Shown piece by piece: positions 1-5,651 of a stretch of 5,651 nt of DNA (position 1 is its first letter; each line of letters starts with the position of its first letter). The position numbers were made by a program, and so were the translations under genes. The notes under the pieces are model-generated. The model was not told where the DNA came from. It was given only the letters and a program-made list of their open reading frames with translations, and made no database searches. The stretch comes from Nitratifractor sp. (GTDB taxonomy: Bacteria > Campylobacterota > Campylobacteria > Campylobacterales > Sulfurovaceae): contig WFYP01000089.1 of NCBI GenBank assembly GCA_015490055.1, positions 1 through 5,651 of the forward strand, read 5' to 3'.

Positions 1-1326
1 CTATACGAGTGTCAAAATTGTGGATTTCAAACTTCTGGTTGGGTAGGGAAGTGTCCATCTTGTAACAGTTGGGATAGTCTGTTAGAGTTAAACAAAGAGC
101 AGATAGAGTATTTAAAGAAAACTTCAAACACTGTTAATAGCAAATCTAAGGCTCTGCCAATTACAGAGATAAAAGCTGAAGATATAGAGCGTTTTAGCAG
201 TGGAAGTAAAGAGTTAGATTTAGTTTTAGGTGGTGGTATAGTACCTGGTTCGCTTACATTAATAGGTGGTAGCCCAGGTATTGGTAAATCTACACTACTT
301 CTTAAGATTGCTGGTAACCTTTCTAATATGGGTAATAGAGTTTTGTATGTATCTGGCGAAGAGTCGGCATCGCAAATAAAGCTTAGAGGTAACAGACTAG
401 GTGCTAATAGTGATAAGTTATACCTTTTAGCAGAGATTAGTATGGAGAGCGTAACAGCAGAGATAGAGAAAGCTGACTACTCTTTTATAGTAATAGACTC
501 AATTCAGACAATTTACAGCAACGAAACACCATCGGCACCAGGCTCGGTTACACAAGTTAGGGCAATTACATTTGAGTTAATGAGAATTGCTAAATTTAAA
601 AATATACCTATATTTATTATTGGTCATATTACAAAAGACGGCTCTATTGCTGGACCTAGAGTATTGGAGCATATGGTCGATACAGTTTTGTATTTCGAAG
701 GCGATACAAATAGCGATTTAAGGCTTCTAAGAGGTTTTAAAAACCGATTTGGTTCTACTAACGAAGTTGGAATTTTCGAGATGGATAGTAGTGGGCTAAG
801 AGATGCAAAGAGTATGAGCGAGCGATTTTTTAATAAAGAGAATTTGCAACCGGGTTCGGCACTTACTATACTTATGGAGGGTTCTCGCCCAATAGTAATA
901 GAGGTACAAGCATTAGTAACTTCGGCATATAGCAACCCAAAACGAAGCTCTACAGGCTTTGATACTAACAGATTAAATATGCTATTAGCACTTTTAGAGA
1001 AAAAGCTAGATTTGCCACTTGGAACTTACGATATTTTTGTAAATGTTGTTGGTGGAATTAAGATTACAGAGACAAGTGCAGATTTAGCTATAATTGCAGC
1101 GATTTTAAGCTCGTTTAGAGACAGGGAATTAAGTAGCAAAACACTATTTATAGGCGAAGTTAGCTTAACAGGAGAGGTACGAGATGTACCTGGTATGATG
1201 CAACGCCTTAAAGAGGCACAAACACAAGGCTTTAGCCATGCAGTAATTCCTAGTAAACCAATAGATAATAGCGAAGTTAAATGCTATGTTGCAAATAGTG
1301 TAGAGAAAATTATAGAGTGGATGTAA
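1..1326 (+). CDS. radA: DNA repair protein RadA (Sms), 5' end cut by window edge
   Basis: RadA is a RecA-like ATPase that helps process recombination intermediates and promotes branch migration with RecA during repair. The frame is open from base 1, giving 441 visible residues; the family is usually about 450, so only a few N-terminal residues are missing. Visible residues 4-21 hold the C4 zinc finger (CxxC, ten residues, CxxC). Walker A is GGSPGIGKST at residues 89-98 and Walker B is FIVIDS, with the Asp near 166. The RadA signature KNRFG lies near 247-251. The C-terminal third is the Lon-protease-like domain, with TSADLAIIAA and FIGEVSLTGEVR followed by the usual RLKEA segment. The internal ATG at 328 cannot be the start because it would remove both the zinc finger and Walker A. 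The stop at 1324-1326 is 1 nt before acpS, so the two are probably co-transcribed. No promoter is visible. Confidence 0.97.
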   Translation, partial: LYECQNCGFQTSGWVGKCPSCNSWDSLLELNKEQIEYLKKTSNTVNSKSKALPITEIKAEDIERFSSGSKELDLVLGGGIVPGSLTLIGGSPGIGKSTLLLKIAGNLSNMGNRVLYVSGEESASQIKLRGNRLGANSDKLYLLAEISMESVTAEIEKADYSFIVIDSIQTIYSNETPSAPGSVTQVRAITFELMRIAKFKNIPIFIIGHITKDGSIAGPRVLEHMVDTVLYFEGDTNSDLRLLRGFKNRFGSTNEVGIFEMDSSGLRDAKSMSERFFNKENLQPGSALTILMEGSRPIVIEVQALVTSAYSNPKRSSTGFDTNRLNMLLALLEKKLDLPLGTYDIFVNVVGGIKITETSADLAIIAAILSSFRDRELSSKTLFIGEVSLTGEVRDVPGMMQRLKEAQTQGFSHAVIPSKPIDNSEVKCYVANSVEKIIEWM

Positions 1327-1327
1327 A

Positions 1328-1678
1328 ATGGCAATAAAAGTTGGAACGGATATTGTAAGTATAAAGAGAGTAGAGGAGTCTATTGAGAAGTTTGGTAATA
1401 AATTTTTAGATAGATTTTTAAATGCTGAAGAGATAGAGAGTCTTAAAAAAGTAGAGTCTATTGCCGGATATTGGGCCGCAAAAGAGGCGGTTGCCAAGGC
1501 TTTAGGTTGTGGAATTGGTAAAGAGCTTAACTTTAAAGATATAACAATTAAAAAAAATATTAACAAAGCGCCATATTTTGAACTTAGAAGTAGTAATTTT
1601 AGTATAATTGAATCATCACTATCTATATCTCACGATGGTGGATTTGCTATTGCTGTAGTTGTAATAGTAATAAAGTAA
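1328..1678 (+). CDS. acpS: Holo-[acyl-carrier-protein] synthase AcpS
   Basis: AcpS transfers 4'-phosphopantetheine from CoA to the serine of acyl carrier protein, turning apo-ACP into the active carrier for fatty-acid synthesis in the cytoplasm. The protein has 116 aa, normal for this trimeric family. It opens with the typical GTDIV segment, in which Asp8 is the expected Mg2+ ligand. The second signature is WAAKEAVAKALG at residues 49-60, with Glu53 as the other metal ligand and Lys57 as the conserved lysine. The C-terminal SISHDGGFAIA motif is at 99-109. The ATG at 1328 is 1 nt after the radA stop, which suggests translational coupling; upstream there is only a weak purine-rich stretch inside the end of radA (about 1315-1320). 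In Helicobacter and relatives acpS often sits beside fliL, so pairing with radA is a different context (from memory). The gene converges on pnp. Confidence 0.96.
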   Translation: MAIKVGTDIVSIKRVEESIEKFGNKFLDRFLNAEEIESLKKVESIAGYWAAKEAVAKALGCGIGKELNFKDITIKKNINKAPYFELRSSNFSIIESSLSISHDGGFAIAVVVIVIK

Positions 1679-1757
1679 AGGGCATTGTTATTAAGTTAAG
1701 AGTTTTAATTCCATAAAATGCCTAAAGCTTAAAGCACAAAGCCAAAAGCTTGCCACA

Positions 1758-1786
1758 TGTCATTCCCGTGAAAACGGGAATCCACA
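1758..1786 (+). repeat. REP-like hairpin, copy 1
   Basis: The core is ATTCCCGT (1762-1769), loop GAAA (1770-1773), ACGGGAAT (1774-1781): a perfect 8-bp stem closed by a GNRA-type tetraloop. It is flanked by GTC on the left and CCA on the right. The form GTCATTCCCG...CGGGAATCCA resembles the short palindromic repeats dispersed in many proteobacterial genomes (family resemblance from memory). It faces copy 2 at 1837-1863. No T-run follows directly, so it is not a textbook intrinsic terminator. Confidence 0.8.
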
Positions 1787-1836
1787 GTTTAAACTGCCAA
1801 AAAAGTGTTTTTTCAGCTTCTAGGCAATTAAAATCT

Positions 1837-1863
1837 TGGACTCCCACTTCCGTGGGAGTGACG
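1837..1863 (-). repeat. REP-like hairpin, copy 2, inverted
   Basis: Read on the minus strand, the core is ACTCCCAC (1859-1852), loop GGAA (1851-1848), GTGGGAGT (1847-1840). It is again a perfect 8-bp stem with a GNRA-type loop, flanked by GTC and CCA as in copy 1. Compared with copy 1, three stem pairs are changed on both sides (T-A to C-G, G-C to A-T, T-A to C-G), so pairing is kept. The two copies face one another about 58 bp apart, the arrangement called REPIN or BIME in other bacteria. Confidence 0.8.
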
Positions 1864-1873
1864 AAGTGGCTAA

Positions 1874-1901
1874 CTTTAAGCTTTCGGCTTTGAGCTTAAA
1901 G
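1874..1901. repeat. Accessory 9-bp stem-loop in the right arm
   Basis: CTTTAAGCT (1874-1882) and AGCTTAAAG (1893-1901) form a perfect 9-bp inverted repeat around a 10-nt spacer. The left arm has a related but less regular AAGCTT-rich stretch (about 1724-1751), so this local hairpin is part of the larger element. It is AT-rich and has no T-tract, so a terminator role is unproven. Confidence 0.55.
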
Positions 1902-1985
1902 CCAAGAAATGGATATGGAATCCTTAACTTAATGGCATTGAGGGCTACCCCTACAAATATTATTTGCAGTATAAAAGCAAACCTT

Positions 1986-4088
1986 CTATGATATAGAAAG
2001 CTCTACTCTTTTATCTTTCTGAGAGACAACTGTTACATCTATCTCATCACCTTCTTCTAATGTACCTTGAAGAGAGTGTGGTACTTTTGAATTGTGTAGC
2101 AGGGCATCGTAGCCATCTGGCATCTCTATGAAGTATCCAAAATCTACACACTTCTTAACTTTACCTCTATAGCTTTTACCAATTTCATATTTAGCTATTG
2201 GCTTTGAGTCTTTCTCTATTAACTCTTCTATATATGCTTTAGCCGCATCTATATCTTCACTGCTAGAGCCACTAATTTTAACTAAGCCTTTATCTCTATT
2301 TAAATCTATAGATACACTGTATTTCTCTATAATTTCTCGTATAGTAGAGCCACCCTTACCAATAATTAATGGTATTTTAGATGCACTAACTTCAAAAGTG
2401 AGTACAGATGGTAGTGCACCACTTGGAACAATTTTACTCTTTGCATCTTCCATTAAAGATAGTATATGCTCTATTCCACCAACTGCTTGGTCAAGTGCTT
2501 TTTGTAAAATATCTAAATCTAGCCCATCAAGCTTAATATCTAACTGCATCGCAGTAATTCCCTCTTTGCTTCCTGCAACTTTTAAATCCATATCTCCATA
2601 GTGGTCTTCTGCACCCATAATATCGCTTAATATTGTATATCTGTCATTACTATCTACAACAACACCCATTGCGATACCAGCAATTAGCTTTTTAACATTA
2701 ACATTAGCAGCATATAAAGACAAAGAGCCACCACAAACTGTAGCCATAGATGAAGAGCCGTTACTCTCTAAAATCTCCGATACTATTCTAATAGTTTGGT
2801 TATCTTCTAACTCTACACTAGGTTCTAGTGCTCTTTTTGCTAAGTTACCGTGTCCTAACTCTCTACGACTAGGTGCACCAATAGGTCTAGCCTCTCCCAC
2901 AGAGTATGGAGGGAAGTTATAATGCACCATAAAGTTTTCGTTTTTAGCACCATTGCTTGTTAAAAGTTCATACATTTGTGCATCTTTATTATCACCCAAA
3001 GTTGCACTAACCAATGCTTGCGTCTCACCTCTTGTAAATAGTGCAGACCCATGAACAGACGGCAGTAAGTTAGTCTCTATAGAGATTGGTCTAACAACAT
3101 CTACACCCCTGCCATCCAATCTTTTACCATTTAAAATAAGCTCTCTTATCTTCTCTTTTACAACAGCATTAAATGCAGCTTTTAAATCTGCCTCTTCAAA
3201 GCCTACATCTTTACTTGTAGCATCTGCTGCTACCTCATCTAAAATAGCATCAAGAGCATCTGCTCTCTCTGTTTTTGCCATTCCATCGATTGCTACATCT
3301 ATCTTATCGCTATAATCTTTTAATATAAACTCTTTTAAACTAGCGTCTATCTCTTTATAATTTACCTCTATAACATCTTTAGATTTAAACTCTTTAAACG
3401 ATGTAGTAAATTTACTAGATGCTTCATCTATAGCATCGGTTGCATCTTTTAATACAGTTAAAAGCTCCTCTTTAGCCAACTCATTGCTTTTATGCTCACC
3501 ATCAATTTTGCTTGCAATGGCACGCATCTCTATCATAGCTATATCTTTACCACTACCAACAACTAATAAATCTAAAGTAGATTTATCTAAATCAGAAAGC
3601 TTAGGGTTAATAGCCACCTTATCATCTAACTTTGCAACTCTAATAGCTGCAATAGACTTATCTACTGGCAAAGATGATACAAGCAGTGCAGCATTTGCAG
3701 CATGCAGTGCAGCAACTTGCAAATCAACTTCGCTATCGCTACTAAATACTGTAACATTAATTACCACATTGTTACTAAACCCTTTAGGAAATAGTGGTCT
3801 TAAAGCTCTATCTATAATTCGTGATGTAAGCGTCTCAAAATCGCTAGGCTTAGCTTCTCTTTTAATAAATCCACCAGGAATTTTAGCCGCTGCATAAGAG
3901 CGTTCTAAATACTGTACAGTTAGAGGCAAAAAATCCTCTTCGCTACTATTTTTATCTACTGTTACTGTTGCTAAAAGTACTGCTTTGCCTTGTCTATAAA
4001 ACACAGCCCCATCAGCTTGTTTTGCAACCTTTCCAAATTCATAACTCTCTTTTAAGTTATTTGTTTCTATCTCTACAATGTTACTCAT
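1986..4088 (-). CDS. pnp: Polyribonucleotide nucleotidyltransferase (PNPase)
   Basis: PNPase is a trimeric 3'-5' exoribonuclease that degrades RNA with phosphate, releasing nucleoside diphosphates, and can run in reverse to add tails. The 700 aa match the usual 690-715. Order: first RNase PH domain (about 10-140), with SYAAAKIPGGFIKREAKPSD typical; helical linker (about 150-310); second, catalytic RNase PH domain (about 320-545); KH domain with GKGG at 577-580; S1 domain from about 635 to the end. Catalytic features are present: GETQALV at 354-360, the SSS stretch at 445-447 for phosphate binding, and DHYGDMDLK at 495-503, whose Asp495, Asp501 and Lys503 match E. coli Asp486, Asp492 and Lys494 by spacing. 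The start is fixed by AAAGGA at 4094-4099, 5 nt upstream of the ATG. The gene lies downstream of lptD and a J-domain gene, separated by a 137-bp leader with a long hairpin that suggests its own regulation. Confidence 0.98.
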   Translation of the reverse strand: MSNIVEIETNNLKESYEFGKVAKQADGAVFYRQGKAVLLATVTVDKNSSEEDFLPLTVQYLERSYAAAKIPGGFIKREAKPSDFETLTSRIIDRALRPLFPKGFSNNVVINVTVFSSDSEVDLQVAALHAANAALLVSSLPVDKSIAAIRVAKLDDKVAINPKLSDLDKSTLDLLVVGSGKDIAMIEMRAIASKIDGEHKSNELAKEELLTVLKDATDAIDEASSKFTTSFKEFKSKDVIEVNYKEIDASLKEFILKDYSDKIDVAIDGMAKTERADALDAILDEVAADATSKDVGFEEADLKAAFNAVVKEKIRELILNGKRLDGRGVDVVRPISIETNLLPSVHGSALFTRGETQALVSATLGDNKDAQMYELLTSNGAKNENFMVHYNFPPYSVGEARPIGAPSRRELGHGNLAKRALEPSVELEDNQTIRIVSEILESNGSSSMATVCGGSLSLYAANVNVKKLIAGIAMGVVVDSNDRYTILSDIMGAEDHYGDMDLKVAGSKEGITAMQLDIKLDGLDLDILQKALDQAVGGIEHILSLMEDAKSKIVPSGALPSVLTFEVSASKIPLIIGKGGSTIREIIEKYSVSIDLNRDKGLVKISGSSSEDIDAAKAYIEELIEKDSKPIAKYEIGKSYRGKVKKCVDFGYFIEMPDGYDALLHNSKVPHSLQGTLEEGDEIDVTVVSQKDKRVELSIS

Positions 4089-4093
4089 TGTTT

Positions 4094-4099
4094 TCCTTT
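4094..4099 (-). promoter_or_regulatory. Shine-Dalgarno site of pnp
   Basis: AAAGGA on the minus strand sits 5 nt upstream of the ATG at 4088-4086. It is the only strong purine site in the region and fixes the pnp start. It lies about 14 nt beyond the base of the leader hairpin, so the hairpin as drawn does not cover it. Confidence 0.8.
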
Positions 4100-4113
4100 A
4101 TTTATATGTGTTC

Positions 4114-4194
4114 AATTCTTACCTTACACATCGAGTATATATCTATATGTACACTATACACAAAGATATATCCTCAGCTGTTCAGATAAGAATT
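4114..4194 (-). promoter_or_regulatory. Long stem-loop in the pnp leader, probable RNase III/PNPase autoregulatory site
   Basis: On the minus strand this 81-nt segment folds into one extended hairpin. Helices from the base: 4194-4184 with 4114-4124 (11 pairs, one G-U); 4176-4173 with 4132-4135 (4 pairs, one G-U); 4171-4164 with 4137-4144 (8 pairs); 4162-4157 with 4146-4151 (6 pairs, one G-U); a 5-nt loop at 4156-4152. Interruptions are a 7/7 internal loop, one G-A and one U-U mismatch. That is 29 pairs, worked out by hand. In E. coli the pnp leader holds a long stem that RNase III cleaves and PNPase then attacks, repressing its own mRNA; a similar role here is inference from position and shape. 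No U-run follows, so it is unlikely to be an intrinsic terminator for the upstream gene. Confidence 0.65.
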
Positions 4195-4203
4195 TAAAAC
4201 GAC

Positions 4204-4209
4204 ATTTTA
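4204..4209 (-). promoter_or_regulatory. Candidate -10 box for pnp
   Basis: TAAAAT on the minus strand matches five of six bases of TATAAT, in an AT-rich stretch just after the J-protein stop. A start about 7 nt downstream would fall near 4197, directly before the base of the leader hairpin, so the RNA would begin with the stem. No good -35 is visible; weak or absent -35 boxes are usual in Campylobacterota. AT-rich DNA yields such matches by chance. Confidence 0.3.
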
Positions 4210-4225
4210 TCGTATATAAGCTGAG

Positions 4226-4501
4226 TTAAACTCTAAATTTCCCATTAAGAGTAAAATCCGGCACCTGCTTACTTATCTCATCATTATCAAACGAGTATCT
4301 AAAATTTTCTATATAGTGCATTAGCAACTCATACGCTTCATTAATTTCACTCATTCTCTTAACATCTTCGCTAATATCTGGATGATACTTTTTCGCCAAC
4401 TCTCTATATCTATTTTTTAACTCATCTTTTGTAATAAAGGTCGGTAAGTCTAAAACTTCTAACGCCTTATATAAAACATTCTCTTCAATTTTATCCGCCA
4501 A
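4226..4501 (-). CDS. J-domain-only protein (DnaJ-like co-chaperone)
   Basis: J-domain proteins bind DnaK (Hsp70) and stimulate its ATPase, steering it to particular clients. From the TTG start the product is 91 aa: a J domain at about 11-66, then a short polar tail of some 25 residues. Helix II (KDELKNRYRELAKKY) is basic, the essential HPD tripeptide is intact at 40-42, and helix III reads MSEINEAYELL. There is no G/F region, zinc centre, substrate domain, signal peptide or membrane segment, so it belongs to the minimal type III J-proteins. I chose TTG (4501-4499) because TAAGG lies 9 nt upstream (4515-4511) and the J domain begins soon after. The in-frame ATG at 4561 would add residues unrelated to J domains and lie deeper in lptD. 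The start overlaps the lptD stop by 11 nt, implying coupled translation. The client is unknown. Confidence 0.85.
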   Translation of the reverse strand: MADKIEENVLYKALEVLDLPTFITKDELKNRYRELAKKYHPDISEDVKRMSEINEAYELLMHYIENFRYSFDNDEISKQVPDFTLNGKFRV

Positions 4502-5651
4502 AAGGCAAAACCTTAAATTGTATTTGAAAGTAATTATTACTGATAGAACCTCTATCTCCATTACTCTTTATAACTGGTCGTATATTTTGCCCAAACGAGA
4601 AATCTACACTCCAACAATTTCTATTTAAGTATGTTCCAACTTCCCAATTTTTCAAATTTTTATCTTTTAAATCGTATGCTGCACTTGCTCTAAATTTTAA
4701 CTTACTACTATAGTTATAATACCAACCAGCACTTATCTCTTTAGTAAGCGTTTCAAAACTCTGCAAATCTCTTTTTCTAAGTCCGGCTATATACAAACTA
4801 TATGAACCATTAGTGTAAGCTATTCTATTATAGACATCTGTCGCTTTACTATGCACCAATGAGTAGTTAATTTTAGAATAAAAACTCCAATTTTTATACT
4901 TAACATCTATCTCTTGTTCTAAATCCCTAAGCTTACTCTCTTGTGGATAGTAATGTGCTTCTAATATATAATTAACATCAAATTTATTATTAAAACTATG
5001 CCAATACTGATGCGTTCTAAATGTTACTTTAGATTCAAATGGAACATCATCAACAAAATCTAATTTTAAGCTTTTTGGAATATCTTTATACTCCATCCAC
5101 TTTTCATTTAAAATACTGCTCTTAGTGTATGTAGCACTTAAAAATGCTGTATGCATACCAGTTTTATATAACTTACTTACTTCACTACTTAACTCTACTT
5201 TATGATTTGCTACAATAGAGCTATACTTCTTTTGAGAAATTGGTACATTATAAAAATCATAACCTGTTGCTTCCAACTCTTCACTAAGATTTAAATTTAA
5301 ATAACCACTAAACAAAGAAAAGTGCATTTCTAAAGGTGCTTTTATCTTTGCTTTAAATGCTTTAGTACCTACTTCTCTTGTATAATTAGTTAAAGTAGCA
5401 TCTACCATATACGAAAGATTATTATAAATTATATTTGTATATGGTATATGAAAGTGTAATTTAGGAAGTATATGAAGTGTATCTTCGTTACTTACCTTAG
5501 TAGTATCTTTAAAATAATCAAGACTAACTCCAGTAAAAAAGTAATTATTCTTAATATAATAATTCAATCTACTATCATAAAAAGAGCCAAGGCTATGGTG
5601 ATACAACTTATTACCAACTTGTAAATTTAAGTAGTCTGTATCACTCATATA
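4491..5651 (-). CDS. lptD: LPS-assembly outer-membrane protein LptD, C-terminal part, cut by window edge
   Basis: LptD, with the lipoprotein LptE in model species, forms the outer-membrane channel that places LPS in the outer leaflet. The frame is open to the window end and 386 residues are visible; the family is usually 650-800 aa, so the N-terminal part (signal peptide, periplasmic beta-jellyroll and first barrel strands) lies outside. The ATG at 5648 is therefore probably internal. The visible part is dense in alternating, aromatic-rich strands typical of a barrel. LPKLHFH, near 61-67 counted from that Met, is the kind of segment seen in LptD. The end has NCWSVDFSFGQ (about 344-354) and a closing strand YFQIQFKVLPFGG, matching the conserved proteobacterial LptD terminus. 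One Cys replaces the adjacent Cys pair of E. coli. The call rests on these motifs plus proximity to pnp; another barrel protein is the alternative. Confidence 0.8.
   Translation of the reverse strand, partial: YMSDTDYLNLQVGNKLYHHSLGSFYDSRLNYYIKNNYFFTGVSLDYFKDTTKVSNEDTLHILPKLHFHIPYTNIIYNNLSYMVDATLTNYTREVGTKAFKAKIKAPLEMHFSLFSGYLNLNLSEELEATGYDFYNVPISQKKYSSIVANHKVELSSEVSKLYKTGMHTAFLSATYTKSSILNEKWMEYKDIPKSLKLDFVDDVPFESKVTFRTHQYWHSFNNKFDVNYILEAHYYPQESKLRDLEQEIDVKYKNWSFYSKINYSLVHSKATDVYNRIAYTNGSYSLYIAGLRKRDLQSFETLTKEISAGWYYNYSSKLKFRASAAYDLKDKNLKNWEVGTYLNRNCWSVDFSFGQNIRPVIKSNGDRGSISNNYFQIQFKVLPFGG

Larger units (their letters stand above)
1681..1940. repeat. Composite imperfect inverted-repeat element (REPIN/MITE-like) in the convergent gap
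   Basis: This element fills nearly all of the 307-bp gene-free stretch between acpS and pnp. The two halves are imperfect reverse complements about a centre near 1810. The outer ends match over 18 nt with 3 mismatches (1683-1700 against 1923-1940), including a perfect 11-bp inverted pair ATTAAGTTAAG at 1690-1700 and CTTAACTTAAT at 1923-1933. Further in, both arms carry ATTCCATA, an AAAGCC/AAGCTT-rich segment, then GCCAC leading into a REP-like hairpin. GGCATTG occurs in direct orientation at 1681-1687 and 1934-1940, just outside the perfect inverted ends; it could be a target duplication, though CATTG is close to its own reverse complement. No ORF of note lies inside. It may be a non-autonomous mobile repeat, and its hairpins may also end or stabilise both converging transcripts. 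Copy number elsewhere cannot be seen here. Confidence 0.7.

Noticed and set aside
328..330. ATG as the radA start
   Set aside because: It would discard the zinc finger and Walker A, which are in frame upstream to base 1.
1165..1566. 133-codon open frame on the minus strand across radA/acpS
   Set aside because: It lies opposite two clear genes, has no recognisable domain or SD, and reads as the low-complexity hydrophobic product typical of an antisense shadow.
1758..1863. Possible CRISPR repeats
   Set aside because: Only two units, in opposite orientation and of diverged sequence, with no regular spacers.
1952..1968. TACAAAT-ATT-ATTTGCA hairpin as an intrinsic terminator of pnp
   Set aside because: The stem is only 7 bp with one wobble and AT-rich, and it is followed by GGGG rather than a T-run in the pnp direction.
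3484..3897. 137-codon open frame on the plus strand inside pnp
   Set aside because: It is fully antisense to conserved PNPase codons, with Ser/Leu/Ala-rich composition expected of a shadow frame. The frames at 2398-2601, 3968-4189 and 624-935 were rejected for the same reason.
4559..4561. ATG as the start of the J-domain gene
   Set aside because: It lies 71 nt inside lptD, the added residues do not look like part of a J-domain protein, and the TTG at 4501 has a well-spaced TAAGG.
5646..5648. ATG as the start of lptD
   Set aside because: The frame stays open to the window edge, the protein would lack a signal peptide, and it would be about half the family length.

Overview
The window looks like ordinary chromosome from an AT-rich member of the Campylobacterota (epsilonproteobacteria), perhaps a relative of Sulfurimonas, Sulfurovum or Arcobacter. 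The lineage is inferred from low GC (by eye, not counted), heavy TTA/CTA and AGA codon use, the flavour of the proteins, and an lptD - pnp neighbourhood that I recall from Helicobacter-type genomes. No genus can be fixed from this sequence.

Layout. Plus strand, 1-1678: the DNA repair/recombination ATPase RadA, missing only its first few codons at the window edge, is followed after 1 nt by acpS, which encodes holo-[acyl-carrier-protein] synthase. Positions 1679-1985 form a 307-bp gap between converging genes. It is filled by a large imperfect inverted repeat carrying two facing REP-like hairpins. Minus strand, read right to left from 5651 to 1986: the C-terminal half of the outer-membrane LPS-assembly barrel LptD, a 91-aa J-domain-only protein whose TTG start overlaps the lptD stop, and pnp (polynucleotide phosphorylase, 700 aa, complete).

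The genes are housekeeping functions: recombination repair, activation of the fatty-acid carrier protein, outer-membrane LPS insertion, chaperone recruitment and RNA turnover. I see no defence system, phage, transposase gene, CRISPR array, tRNA or rRNA. The two noteworthy non-coding signals are (a) a long stem-loop of about 29 pairs in the pnp leader (4114-4194), placed as expected for an RNase III/PNPase autoregulatory site of the kind known in E. coli, and (b) the intergenic element at about 1681-1940. Its two REP-like stems differ by three compensatory base-pair changes and keep a GNRA-type tetraloop, which suggests the folded structure is under selection.
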